A program made the translations under genes and the position numbers. DNA of 5,588 nucleotides from Fidelibacterota bacterium (lineage in GTDB: Bacteria; Fidelibacterota; UBA2242; JAFGTP01). Positions 1-5,588 of this stretch are shown here, one piece after another. How positions within the stretch are numbered: position 1 is the stretch's first letter; each line of letters begins with the position of its first letter. The notes below the pieces were generated by a model. It was not told the DNA's origin. It saw only the letters and a program-made list of their open reading frames with translations, and made no database searches. The stretch lies in contig JAOZSG010000237.1 of assembly GCA_029939785.1 (NCBI GenBank), forward strand, positions 1-5,588. Direction: 5' to 3'.

Positions 1-104
1 TTTCCATTTAACTCAGACAGGATTAACAGGATTTACTGGAAAAAAATATTTTATTATCCTGTTTATCATGTTAATCCTGTCCAAATTTTTTCTTTCACTT
101 TTTC
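1..104. repeat. Hairpin-forming intergenic repeat (ACAGGATTA type), copy A
   Basis: The sequence GACAGGATTAAC at 16-27 is perfectly complementary to GTTAATCCTGTC at 70-81, and AACAGGAT at 25-32 to ATCCTGTT at 56-63. Together these can form one long stem with a 9-base bulge on one side and an AT-rich loop. The arms are built from a short unit close to ACAGGATTA repeated in tandem. Bases 65-104 recur at 4671-4710 with 36 of 40 identities, and a shortened copy lies at 3911-3955. The block lies downstream of the AGE-like gene on the transcribed strand. There is no clean T-tract, so I do not call it a terminator. From memory, repeats of this type are scattered between genes in many uncultured bacteria; that is not checked here. 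Confidence 0.75.
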
Positions 105-110
105 ATATCC

Positions 111-120
111 GCCAGCTGGC
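111..120. repeat. Perfect 10-bp palindrome GCCAGCTGGC
   Basis: GCCAGCTGGC is a perfect palindrome and is GC-rich against an AT-rich background. The flanks (TCC on the left, AGA on the right) are one base short of extending it to TCCGCCAGCTGGCGGA. It lies between the hairpin repeat and the end of the AGE-like gene. It may be a further dispersed repeat unit or a short transcript-end hairpin. No T-run follows on the minus strand. Confidence 0.45.
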
Positions 121-145
121 AGATGACACTACCAACTAATTCAAT

Positions 146-2008
146 CTATTTTAAATAAGTCATTTTCTTTATTTTAATAGTTTTTCCTGCATTCAATTGA
201 TAAAAATAAATTCCAGATGATAGATTTTCTGCGACAAAATTATACTTATGGGATCCTGCCTGTTTATGTCCGAGTTTTGTAGAATGAACAATATTTCCGC
301 CAATATCATAAATCTTTAAAGCCACGTTTTCCATTTGACTCAAACTGTATTTTATTATAGTAGAATTATTAAATGGATTCGGGTAATTCTGTTCCAGATG
401 AAAATCTTCTAATACTAAACTATTGTCATTATTAATTGCGACACCATCTCCGGCATTTTCAAAAGTAACTTTAAAAACTCCGCCTTCTCCGGGATTAATA
501 TTTAAAGTACGACTATCAGGATCAAAATCATTATAACTTACTCCATCAAGGGATACTTCTGTGATTTTCAAGTTTTCATCATAAATAGCAATTGGATAAA
601 CACTAATATTTTGTTCATTATCTTCCGGAGGGAAATAATAGTATAATGATACAGTTGTGTCTTTGTAAAACAAACTGCCATAAACATAAGCATAATATCC
701 CAATTCAACTCCGTGATATCCACTTTTCCAGACATCACCTTTTGTTGCATTTGTTACAACATAGCCTGTTGTATCAGTATTGGAATAGGTACTTCCGTTA
801 GTTTTATCCCATAGAAAATTCATATAAAAGTCCAGGGATTCATCAGCCATTTCCAGACAATCATCTCTCATACTATCAGATTGAGCTATATAATAATTTA
901 TCAATCCACATGTAATCGCCTGCTCAATCATCCAATAATCTTTACCTTTTTCTACCTCTCCTGTACTCCAGTCATAACTCAAATAAGGTCCGCCATACAC
1001 ATGATCATATCCACCATTTTCCCACATATTATAAAACAATCTTTTTGCAGCCAAACGATAATCATCATTCTGTTCTACCAGATATGCACGGGCAAGACAC
1101 CAGGAAGTTTTCAAAACGTGTCCAACACTTCCTCCTGTACTTCCCTCTTTAATATTCCAATCATTGTCATAAGACTCAGCAAAACCAAACTTCACACGAG
1201 AATCATCCATACTTCCGGTTAACCGATATGCCATATTATCCGCAAGATCAAGAAAACGATTCTTATGTATATCATCTCTGGTTAAGAGATATAAGGTTAA
1301 CGCATTTGTGGTAACACCATCAACCGTAGGAGTAAATCCTTTATCTTTGGGATTTGCCCAATCTAAATCTGCTGTGCTATAATATCCTTTATATTCTTCT
1401 CTATCATCCCAAAGATGATTATTTAACATATCAAAACCATTTTGTAACATTTCCGAATCAGTTGATTCATTGGTTTCTAATGCAAATTCAGGAAAAGTTT
1501 CCCAGGATACATTCCCATTTGTTACATCACACATTGATCCGATTCCCACCATGGCATAATGCTGCAAAAAAGACCATTTATAGGTATTCGGATTCCACCA
1601 TTTGTTCCATACATTTAAATCACCATATTCATCAGTAGTAAAAAACCAACCTCCGTAAGTTTTATCCCATCCATAATCATACAAGAATTTTAACGCAATA
1701 TGTGCTTCTTTCAGATAATCCAGATTTCCGGTAACCATAAAAGCTTTGGAAAAAGCATATCCAAGACGAGACTGACTACAAACAGATTTCAATGAATCAT
1801 TATCTATACTTCCATTATCACTTAAAAAAGAAAAATATCCGCCATTTATGCTATCTTTTGCATTTTTCCAAAATTCAACTTCATCGATTATATAATTAAT
1901 ATTTTGTTCCGGATTTTTTAAGTATGGCGATTTTACCAAATACTCGGCAAATAAACTATTAGTCACAAAAAGTGAAACAATGAATACTATGATTTGTATA
2001 TTTTTCAT
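146..2008 (-). CDS. Secreted AGE-superfamily (N-acylglucosamine/cellobiose 2-epimerase-like) protein with T9SS sorting domain
   Basis: The 620-residue product starts with a signal peptide (hydrophobic residues 5-20, likely cleavage after A21 in NSLFA|EY). Residues about 30-450 read as an (alpha/alpha)6 barrel of the AGE family: conserved-type R81 in SQSRLGYAFS, GGWFFTTDEYG at 119-129, GGSVGHVLKTSW with H297, KDYWMIEQA at 356-364, and WKSGYH with H432. H297 and H432 align by eye with the two catalytic histidines of this family. The third histidine of cellobiose/mannobiose 2-epimerases (in H-x-LEAYTNLY) seems replaced by threonine in GVTTNALTLY, and the Glu of GHDIE by Lys. Residues about 452-520 look like a small beta domain. 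Residues 537-620 are a type A sorting domain (NYPNPFN, GIYFYQL, basic end), predicting export by the type IX system. Stop is TAG; GAAAGA lies before the ATG. The fold is fairly sure; activity on beta-mannosides is only suggested by the GH130 neighbour, and it may not be an epimerase. Confidence 0.85.
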   Translation of the reverse strand: MKNIQIIVFIVSLFVTNSLFAEYLVKSPYLKNPEQNINYIIDEVEFWKNAKDSINGGYFSFLSDNGSIDNDSLKSVCSQSRLGYAFSKAFMVTGNLDYLKEAHIALKFLYDYGWDKTYGGWFFTTDEYGDLNVWNKWWNPNTYKWSFLQHYAMVGIGSMCDVTNGNVSWETFPEFALETNESTDSEMLQNGFDMLNNHLWDDREEYKGYYSTADLDWANPKDKGFTPTVDGVTTNALTLYLLTRDDIHKNRFLDLADNMAYRLTGSMDDSRVKFGFAESYDNDWNIKEGSTGGSVGHVLKTSWCLARAYLVEQNDDYRLAAKRLFYNMWENGGYDHVYGGPYLSYDWSTGEVEKGKDYWMIEQAITCGLINYYIAQSDSMRDDCLEMADESLDFYMNFLWDKTNGSTYSNTDTTGYVVTNATKGDVWKSGYHGVELGYYAYVYGSLFYKDTTVSLYYYFPPEDNEQNISVYPIAIYDENLKITEVSLDGVSYNDFDPDSRTLNINPGEGGVFKVTFENAGDGVAINNDNSLVLEDFHLEQNYPNPFNNSTIIKYSLSQMENVALKIYDIGGNIVHSTKLGHKQAGSHKYNFVAENLSSGIYFYQLNAGKTIKIKKMTYLK

Positions 2009-2311
2009 TTTTAATCTTTCATTTATTTAACCACTAATGAACATTGAAAATCCGGTTTTTGACGAACTAATATTGATACATTCGTAAAAAGTCTAATTTC
2101 TTTCATTTTTACTAAACTCTGTCCCACTGAGCCTGCTTATAAGTCCGGCTTTTGACGGATATAAGGGTGATTTCGAAGCTACAAAATTCTGACTTTCAAA
2201 TTACTTTTTACAAGACTATCAATATATAATAATTCTTTCATTCGCGTCTATTAGCGTTCATTCGTGGTTAATAGTTTTTTCATATAACTTTTAATGCTAT
2301 CCTATTAATCA
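2009..2311. other. 303-bp gene-free spacer made of repeat sequence
   Basis: No reading frame here looks coding on either strand. The spacer separates the receiver gene from the AGE-like gene and is mostly occupied by the fold-back block at 2027-2271. Inside it, ATCCGGTTTTTGACGAA at 2050-2066 recurs directly as GTCCGGCTTTTGACGGA at 2143-2159 (14 of 17 identical). The segment 2239-2271, containing GCGTTCATTCGTGGTTAA, resembles from memory a widespread intergenic repeat. I could not pick out a convincing promoter, but a spacer this long makes separate transcription of the AGE-like gene possible. Confidence 0.6.
2027..2271. repeat. Fold-back (MITE-like) intergenic block with nested inverted arms
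   Basis: The outer arms are TTAACCACTAATGAAC at 2027-2042 and its inverted partner GTTCATTCGTGGTTAA at 2256-2271 (15 of 16 paired). The inner arms are 2070-2092 (ATATTGATA, five bases, GTAAAAAGT) and 2203-2225 (ACTTTTTAC, five bases, TATCAATAT), pairing at 19 of 23 positions. The gaps between outer and inner arms are nearly equal (27 and 30 bases), which argues against chance. No open reading frame lies inside and I see no clear target-site duplication. It ends 18 bases before the AGE-like start codon, so in a read-through transcript it would form a large leader structure. It may be a non-autonomous element or a mosaic of dispersed repeats. Confidence 0.6.
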
Positions 2312-2710
2312 TTAATTCATACTTTCTTGTGAATCACAAAGTTGAAATACCTTTTGCATTGAAGACTCAAGAAGATTCATACCAGAGTTTTTATCTATAA
2401 AACCATGTGAACTAACTTTTTTAGCTTTTTCAATTATTTTGGGGTCAGTTTGATTTGAGAGAAAAATGATTGGAATTTCTTTATCCTTAGAAATTTTTTC
2501 TGCTGTATCAATACCATTAATACCTTTTCCCAGTTCAATATCCATTAAAATCAAATCAATTACATTTTTACTTATCATATCAATAGCCTGTTCACCTGAA
2601 AATGCCAAAACCACTTCATATCCACATTTTTCAATATTGTTCTTTTTAAATATTGCTATTAATACTTCATCTTCTACCAAAAGAATACGTTTTTGCATTA
2701 TTTTATCCAT
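2312..2710 (-). CDS. Stand-alone response-regulator receiver (CheY-like) protein
   Basis: The 132-residue protein is a single receiver domain with no output domain. The phosphorylation site is intact: acidic pair E13-D14 in LLVEDE, phospho-acceptor D57 in LILMDIEL, S85 in IIFLSNQTD, and K107 in GFIDKNSG. The wording of the second half (SNQTDP, then GFIDKNSG) resembles receivers usually found beside or fused to PAS-containing sensor histidine kinases; no kinase is visible here. Its ATG lies in ATGGATAA, which also holds the GH130 stop, giving an 8-base overlap and probable translational coupling. An internal Met5 (MQKRILL) is an alternative start that would leave a 4-base gap. No good Shine-Dalgarno site precedes either start. 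As a receiver alone it could relay phosphate or bind a partner protein; it cannot bind DNA by any domain I can see. The receiver identity is very sure; its pathway is unknown. Confidence 0.93.
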   Translation of the reverse strand: MDKIMQKRILLVEDEVLIAIFKKNNIEKCGYEVVLAFSGEQAIDMISKNVIDLILMDIELGKGINGIDTAEKISKDKEIPIIFLSNQTDPKIIEKAKKVSSHGFIDKNSGMNLLESSMQKVFQLCDSQESMN

Positions 2711-3887
2711 TCAAAATCTTAAGATTATTATTAATCAATTCAATTCTCTGCTCAACACATTTTGCTGATCGCAGTCCATCTTCCGGAGTATTTTTTGCAT
2801 AATCCAGTAATTTATCTACACTGGTTTTTGCAACATATGTAATAGTATCACATGCAGCATAATAAATAAATACATCCCCATTATCATCTTCAATCCAGCC
2901 ATTACCAAAAACAAGTCCTTGTAAATCACCTATTCTCTCATCACCTTCCGGAGCGATCAAATGTCCACCGGGTCTATAAATCACTTTTGACGGATCTTCC
3001 AGTGACGTAACAAAAATATAAAGTACGTAACGAAGTCCAGATGCTGTATTCCTCGTACCATGAGCCAGATGCAACCATCCTTCTTTAGTTTTAATCGGAG
3101 TTGGTCCCTGCCCATTTTTAAGTTCTTTGATAGTGTGATATATATTTGGCTCTATTATTATTTCTGATTCTATAATTGCAGGATTCATGGATTTCGATAA
3201 CCCCCAACCAATTCCTCCACCTTTTCCGGTATCTACAAATCCATCCTGTGGCCTTGTATAGAATGCGTATTTCCCATCTACAAACTCAGGATGTAGAACC
3301 AGATTTCTTTGCTGTGCTGAAGGAGATTTCATATCAGGAAGTCGCTCCCATTTGACAAAATCTTTAGTTCGTGCAATTCCACCTTGTGCTTCTGCTAAAA
3401 ACGTATTTGAGGCCGGTGCATTTGGATCTTTTCTTTCTGTACAAAAAACTCCATAAATCCAACCATCTTCATGTTTAGTAATTCTCATATCATAAATATT
3501 TGTATCAGGTCGATCAGTTTCCGGCATAACAACAGGATAATCCCAAAATCTAAAATTATCTATACCATTTGGACTTTCTGCAACTGCAAAAAAAGATTTT
3601 CGGTCAACACCCTCTGTTCGAACCATTAAACAATATTTGTCTTTCCATTTAAAGGCTCCACAATTAAGTGTTGCATTAAGACCTAGTCTTTCCATCAAAT
3701 ATGGATTTGTTTTAAAATTCAAATCATATTTCCAGTGAATCGGCACATTTTCAGGTGTTACGCAAGGATTCTCATATCTATTAAAAATTCCATTTTTATG
3801 ATCACATATTTTATTTTTTTTAGTAATATGTTTCTCTTGTTTTTCATACAATCTATTTAGTGTTGTTTCAAATTCCTGTTTAGTCAT
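2703..3887 (-). CDS. GH130 4-O-beta-D-mannosyl-D-glucose phosphorylase (MGP-like)
   Basis: The 394-residue protein has no signal peptide, so it should act in the cytoplasm. It is a five-bladed beta-propeller glycoside phosphorylase of family GH130. Hallmarks are NPYLMERLGLNATLN at 61-75, DRKSFFAVAESPNGIDNFRF at 95-114, the catalytic-acid region NIYDMR with D133 (the equivalent Asp is about residue 131 in the Bacteroides fragilis enzyme), LHPEFVDGKYAFYTRPQDGF at 198-217, and GWLHLAHGTRN at 270-280. From memory the sequence and length follow the B. fragilis mannosylglucose phosphorylase closely, which places it in subfamily 1 (EC 2.4.1.281): Man-beta-1,4-Glc plus phosphate gives mannose 1-phosphate and glucose. 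A strong Shine-Dalgarno site AAGGAG lies 5 bases before the ATG. It follows the SGNH gene by 79 bases and overlaps the receiver gene by 8. Phosphorolysis of a mannoside is confident; the exact acceptor sugar is inferred from similarity. Confidence 0.93.
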   Translation of the reverse strand: MTKQEFETTLNRLYEKQEKHITKKNKICDHKNGIFNRYENPCVTPENVPIHWKYDLNFKTNPYLMERLGLNATLNCGAFKWKDKYCLMVRTEGVDRKSFFAVAESPNGIDNFRFWDYPVVMPETDRPDTNIYDMRITKHEDGWIYGVFCTERKDPNAPASNTFLAEAQGGIARTKDFVKWERLPDMKSPSAQQRNLVLHPEFVDGKYAFYTRPQDGFVDTGKGGGIGWGLSKSMNPAIIESEIIIEPNIYHTIKELKNGQGPTPIKTKEGWLHLAHGTRNTASGLRYVLYIFVTSLEDPSKVIYRPGGHLIAPEGDERIGDLQGLVFGNGWIEDDNGDVFIYYAACDTITYVAKTSVDKLLDYAKNTPEDGLRSAKCVEQRIELINNNLKILNG

Positions 3888-3892
3888 TTTTT

Positions 3893-3898
3893 CTCCTT
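3893..3898 (-). promoter_or_regulatory. Shine-Dalgarno site of the GH130 gene
   Basis: The minus strand reads AAGGAG followed by five A/T bases and the ATG at 3887. The match and spacing are close to ideal and support this start codon. It also matters for taxonomy: Bacteroidetes seldom use such sites, so this argues for another FCB lineage. Confidence 0.8.
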
Positions 3899-3910
3899 AT
3901 ACTTTATTAT

Positions 3911-3955
3911 CAGACAGCATTTACTGAATAAATGTATTTTTTTATCCTGTTAATC
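3911..3955. repeat. Shortened copy B of the ACAGGATTA-type intergenic repeat
   Basis: Blocks CAGACAG, ATTTACTG, TATTTT, TATCCTGTT and AATC occur in the same order as at 14-75, with one inner unit lost. It includes a small inverted repeat, CATTTA at 3918-3923 with TAAATG at 3929-3934 around a 5-base loop. It fills the gap between the SGNH and GH130 genes. It could form a weak hairpin in the transcript, but the stem is AT-rich and is not called a terminator. Confidence 0.55.
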
Positions 3956-3966
3956 AAACTTTTTTT

Positions 3967-4656
3967 TTATTTCTTTAAAACTTTTGATAATACTTTTGAC
4001 CAAAGATCATAACCTTTTTTATTCAAATGCAAACCATCATCACGGAATAATGTGGAATCCGGCATGTCATTTTTCATGAGCATTGGTGTTGCAATATCCA
4101 CATAAAACATTTTTTTATCACTATCACACAGGCTTTTTATTTTCAAGTTGGTTTCATCCATTTCCTTCCACATTTTCCAGCGTGATAGACTTGGTTTTAT
4201 AGGAATGTAGTAAATTTCTGTTTTAGGAAAATCTTTGTTTACTTTTTCAATAAAAGTTTCGAAATCCTCCAATACCTGCTCAACTGATTTTTTACCTGCG
4301 ATATCATTGTCTCCACAATAGAAAACAATTTTGGTTGGATTGTATTTTTTCACAACATCATCATAGTAAAAGAGGACATCAGAAATATGTGATCCACCAA
4401 AACCCCGGTTAATTACGTTTTGTTTTGGAAAATATTCTGCTGATGACCAGCCCACAATACTAGAACTTCCAACAAACAAAACACTTTTTTCACAAAAACT
4501 ATTTTTCCTATCCCATTTGATAAAATTATGTATATTCTTTTCAAACCTTTTAGGATCAGGATCTTTTATTTCTGCAAACAAACTGGTCACAACACACACA
4601 AATAAAACTATACTTATGATTTTCCTAACTAATGATTGATATCTAAAATTCTTCAT
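3967..4656 (-). CDS. Secreted SGNH/GDSL-family hydrolase (probable carbohydrate or acyl esterase)
   Basis: The 229-residue protein has an N-terminal signal peptide (basic start, hydrophobic 13-27, likely cleavage after A28 in TSLFA|EI), so it should be exported. The four SGNH blocks are present: nucleophile S65 in FVGSSSIVGW (GSS replacing GDS), G88 in NRGFGGS, G115 and N117 in YCGDND, and D207-H210 in DGLHLNKKGY. The catalytic triad is therefore S65, D207 and H210. The family hydrolyses esters, commonly acetyl or other acyl groups. Beside a sulfatase and a mannoside phosphorylase, removing acyl decorations from a polysaccharide is a reasonable guess, but the substrate cannot be read from sequence. 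It follows the sulfatase by 44 bases and precedes GH130 by 79. AAGGA lies 6 bases before the ATG. The signal peptide end (SLFAE) is shared with that of the AGE-like protein. Confidence 0.9.
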   Translation of the reverse strand: MKNFRYQSLVRKIISIVLFVCVVTSLFAEIKDPDPKRFEKNIHNFIKWDRKNSFCEKSVLFVGSSSIVGWSSAEYFPKQNVINRGFGGSHISDVLFYYDDVVKKYNPTKIVFYCGDNDIAGKKSVEQVLEDFETFIEKVNKDFPKTEIYYIPIKPSLSRWKMWKEMDETNLKIKSLCDSDKKMFYVDIATPMLMKNDMPDSTLFRDDGLHLNKKGYDLWSKVLSKVLKK

Positions 4657-4662
4657 TATTCT

Positions 4663-4667
4663 TCCTT
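4663..4667 (-). promoter_or_regulatory. Shine-Dalgarno site of the SGNH hydrolase gene
   Basis: The minus strand reads AGAAGGAAGAATA directly before the ATG at 4656, giving AAGGA with a 6-base spacer. This supports the chosen start, as does the well-formed signal peptide that begins there. Confidence 0.65.
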
Positions 4668-4670
4668 CTA

Positions 4671-4710
4671 ATCATATTAATCATGTCCAAATTTTTTATT
4701 TCATTTTTTC
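4671..4710. repeat. Copy C of the intergenic repeat, running into the sulfatase stop
   Basis: These 40 bases match 65-104 at 36 positions, without gaps and in the same orientation. The last ten bases (4701-4710) overlap the TGA stop and final lysine codons of the sulfatase, so the repeat appears to supply the gene's end. Copies at 65-104 and 3911-3955 are also intergenic. Confidence 0.75.
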
Positions 4711-5462
4711 AGAGGATATAATTCTGTTTCAACTCTTGCTGATTTTAAAATTTTCTTTGCTTTTTCAACTATATCAGAATGATTAACTGCAATATTATTT
4801 TTCTCATTAATATCCAAATCAAGATTATATAATTCAATTTTGGAATTAGGAGTATTTTTAATTGCTTTCCATTTCCCAAATCTTACTGCCTGACGACTTG
4901 GTTCCCAAAAATGATATTCCCAATATAAATATTCATGTGTATTTTGTTTTTTCTCTAATAGTGTCGGTAAAAAAGATATACCATCTAGTTTATCATTTGT
5001 TGTTTGTACTCCGCCTATTTCACACATTGTTGGATAATAATCCCAGAATGTTGAAATATGATCTGATTCACAATTTTGCTGAATTTTCCCGGGCCATTTT
5101 ATGATTAATGGAACTCGAATTCCTCCTTCATACAGATCACGTTTATATCCACGAAGTTCTCCATTACATTCCAATAATATATTCCATTCAAATGGACAAG
5201 CACCATTGTCACTTGTAAAAATCACCATAGTATCATTTTCTAATCCAAGATCTTTAACTTGCTGCAATAGTCGTCCTACATAGTCATCTAACAATGTAAT
5301 CATTGTTGCATAATTTTTTTGTTCCACCGACCAATTGTTATTCTGAAATTCCTGTTTGATTTTTGGAACTTCAATTCTTTGATTTTCCAGTGCTTCACCA
5401 TTTTCATGTGGAATAGTAGTTGGGAAATACAGGAAAAATGGCTGATCCTTATTTTCATTCAC
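4701..5462 (-). CDS. Sulfatase (S1 family), C-terminal portion
   Basis: These 253 residues are the C-terminal part of an arylsulfatase-type enzyme, which would hydrolyse sulfate esters, probably on a glycan. Visible hallmarks are FLYFPTTIPHENGEA at 10-24, FTSDNG at 82-87 (D85 and N86 as metal ligands), GYKRDLYEGGIRVP at 105-118 (K107 as sulfate-site lysine), SDHISTFWDYYPTM at 133-146, LYWEYH at 179-184 and AVRFGKWKAI at 192-201. The end (ETELYPLKK) fits the natural C-terminus of the family. The GTG taken as start is an internal valine in the family alignment, not a true start: homologous sequence continues upstream through in-frame stops (next entry). The N-terminal part with the CxPSR formylglycine motif is outside the window or lost. 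It lies 44 bases before the SGNH gene. Family assignment is very sure; the sulfated substrate is unknown, and the gene may be non-functional. Confidence 0.88.
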   Translation of the reverse strand: MNENKDQPFFLYFPTTIPHENGEALENQRIEVPKIKQEFQNNNWSVEQKNYATMITLLDDYVGRLLQQVKDLGLENDTMVIFTSDNGACPFEWNILLECNGELRGYKRDLYEGGIRVPLIIKWPGKIQQNCESDHISTFWDYYPTMCEIGGVQTTNDKLDGISFLPTLLEKKQNTHEYLYWEYHFWEPSRQAVRFGKWKAIKNTPNSKIELYNLDLDINEKNNIAVNHSDIVEKAKKILKSARVETELYPLKK

Positions 5463-5588
5463 AAAACTCGTTACTTCATCGAAAATTCTGTCATGAGCAT
5501 AGTCGTTTTTAACAACAGAATAACTACCATTTCATTTTGACCAATGTGATTCAGAAAGATATTGAACTTCATTATTCAATTTTATTTA
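5463..5588 (-). pseudogene. Upstream part of the same sulfatase, interrupted by two in-frame stops
   Basis: Reading upstream in the sulfatase frame gives NGSYSVVKNDYAHDRIFDEV leading into the valine at 5462, preceded by TGA at 5532-5534, then IKLNNEVQYLSESHWSK, then TAA at 5586-5588 at the window edge. Both sides of the TGA are recognisable family sequence (usual pattern HWSKG-GSYS then DYAHD), so the TGA sits where glycine (GGA) is expected: a single G to T change explains it. Two stops 18 codons apart, without a visible frameshift between them, suggest a decaying gene or assembly errors. The TAA is at the very edge, so its context cannot be judged. Confidence 0.7.

Noticed and set aside
1..104. 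CRISPR array or tandem repeat array
   Set aside because: The copies are few, diverged, irregularly spaced and separated by genes, with no spacer-repeat pattern.
568..750. Minus-strand 60-residue frame
   Set aside because: It is an out-of-frame shadow fully inside the AGE-like gene.
881..1638. Plus-strand open frames at 881-1222 and 1354-1638
   Set aside because: They lie antisense inside the AGE-like gene, have low-complexity I/S/H-rich translations and match no family I recognise.
2715..2726. 12-bp palindrome AATCTTAAGATT just before the receiver start
   Set aside because: It lies within GH130 codons for N-L-K-I and is AT-rich, so chance is a sufficient explanation; no second copy was noticed as an operator pair.
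2466..2768. Plus-strand 100-residue frame
   Set aside because: It is antisense to the receiver and the end of GH130, both well supported by conserved motifs.
3918..3934. Possible terminator hairpin between SGNH and GH130
   Set aside because: The stem is only 6 AT-rich pairs, and the T-rich run follows it on the plus strand, where there is no gene.
5532..5534. TGA read as glycine or selenocysteine (alternative code or recoding)
   Set aside because: The sulfatase seems to end at a TGA where the family ends, the FCB-type sorting domain argues against TGA-glycine lineages, and the position is a normal glycine rather than a redox or formylglycine site.
4862..5540. Plus-strand frames at 4862-5104, 5101-5283 and 5319-5540
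   Set aside because: They are antisense to strongly conserved sulfatase sequence and show no recognisable domain.

Overview
The window is AT-rich DNA in which every convincing gene lies on the minus strand. In transcription order they are: the C-terminal part of a sulfatase (broken by in-frame stops at the right edge), a secreted SGNH/GDSL hydrolase, a GH130 mannosyl-glucose phosphorylase, a stand-alone response-regulator receiver, and a secreted AGE-family (epimerase-like) barrel protein with a C-terminal type IX secretion sorting domain. The sorting domain (NYPNPFN start, GIYFYQL, basic C-terminus) points to the Fibrobacteres-Chlorobi-Bacteroidetes (FCB) superphylum. Purine-rich Shine-Dalgarno sites before two genes and the dispersed intergenic repeats suggest a non-Bacteroidetes branch (Cloacimonadota, Ignavibacteriota, Calditrichota or similar), but the phylum cannot be fixed from this sequence.

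Layout by position: 1-145 is intergenic and holds a hairpin-forming ACAGGATTA-type repeat and a GCCAGCTGGC palindrome. 146-2008 is the AGE-like protein. 2009-2311 has no gene but carries a fold-back repeat block with nested inverted arms. 2312-2710 is the receiver protein, whose start overlaps the end of the GH130 gene (2703-3887) by 8 bases. 3888-3966 holds a degenerate copy of the intergenic repeat. 3967-4656 is the SGNH hydrolase. 4657-4710 holds another repeat copy that runs into the 3' end of the sulfatase. 4701-5588 is the sulfatase.

The clearest function is GH130: it closely resembles the mannosylglucose phosphorylase that works with a mannobiose 2-epimerase in beta-mannan breakdown. 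A neighbouring AGE-superfamily protein fits that theme, but this one is exported and seems to lack one of the catalytic histidines of cellobiose/mannobiose epimerases, so it is probably not the usual cytoplasmic partner. The sulfatase and SGNH hydrolase fit removal of sulfate and ester groups from a decorated polysaccharide. Taken together this looks like part of a glycan-utilisation cluster, possibly for a substituted mannose-containing polymer, without the transporter, endo-hydrolases or sensor kinase being visible.

The most notable points are the two in-frame stops in well-conserved sulfatase sequence, the secreted AGE-like protein with altered active site, the kinase-less receiver coupled to a metabolic enzyme, and the 245-bp fold-back element. 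No clearly new defence or mobile system is visible.
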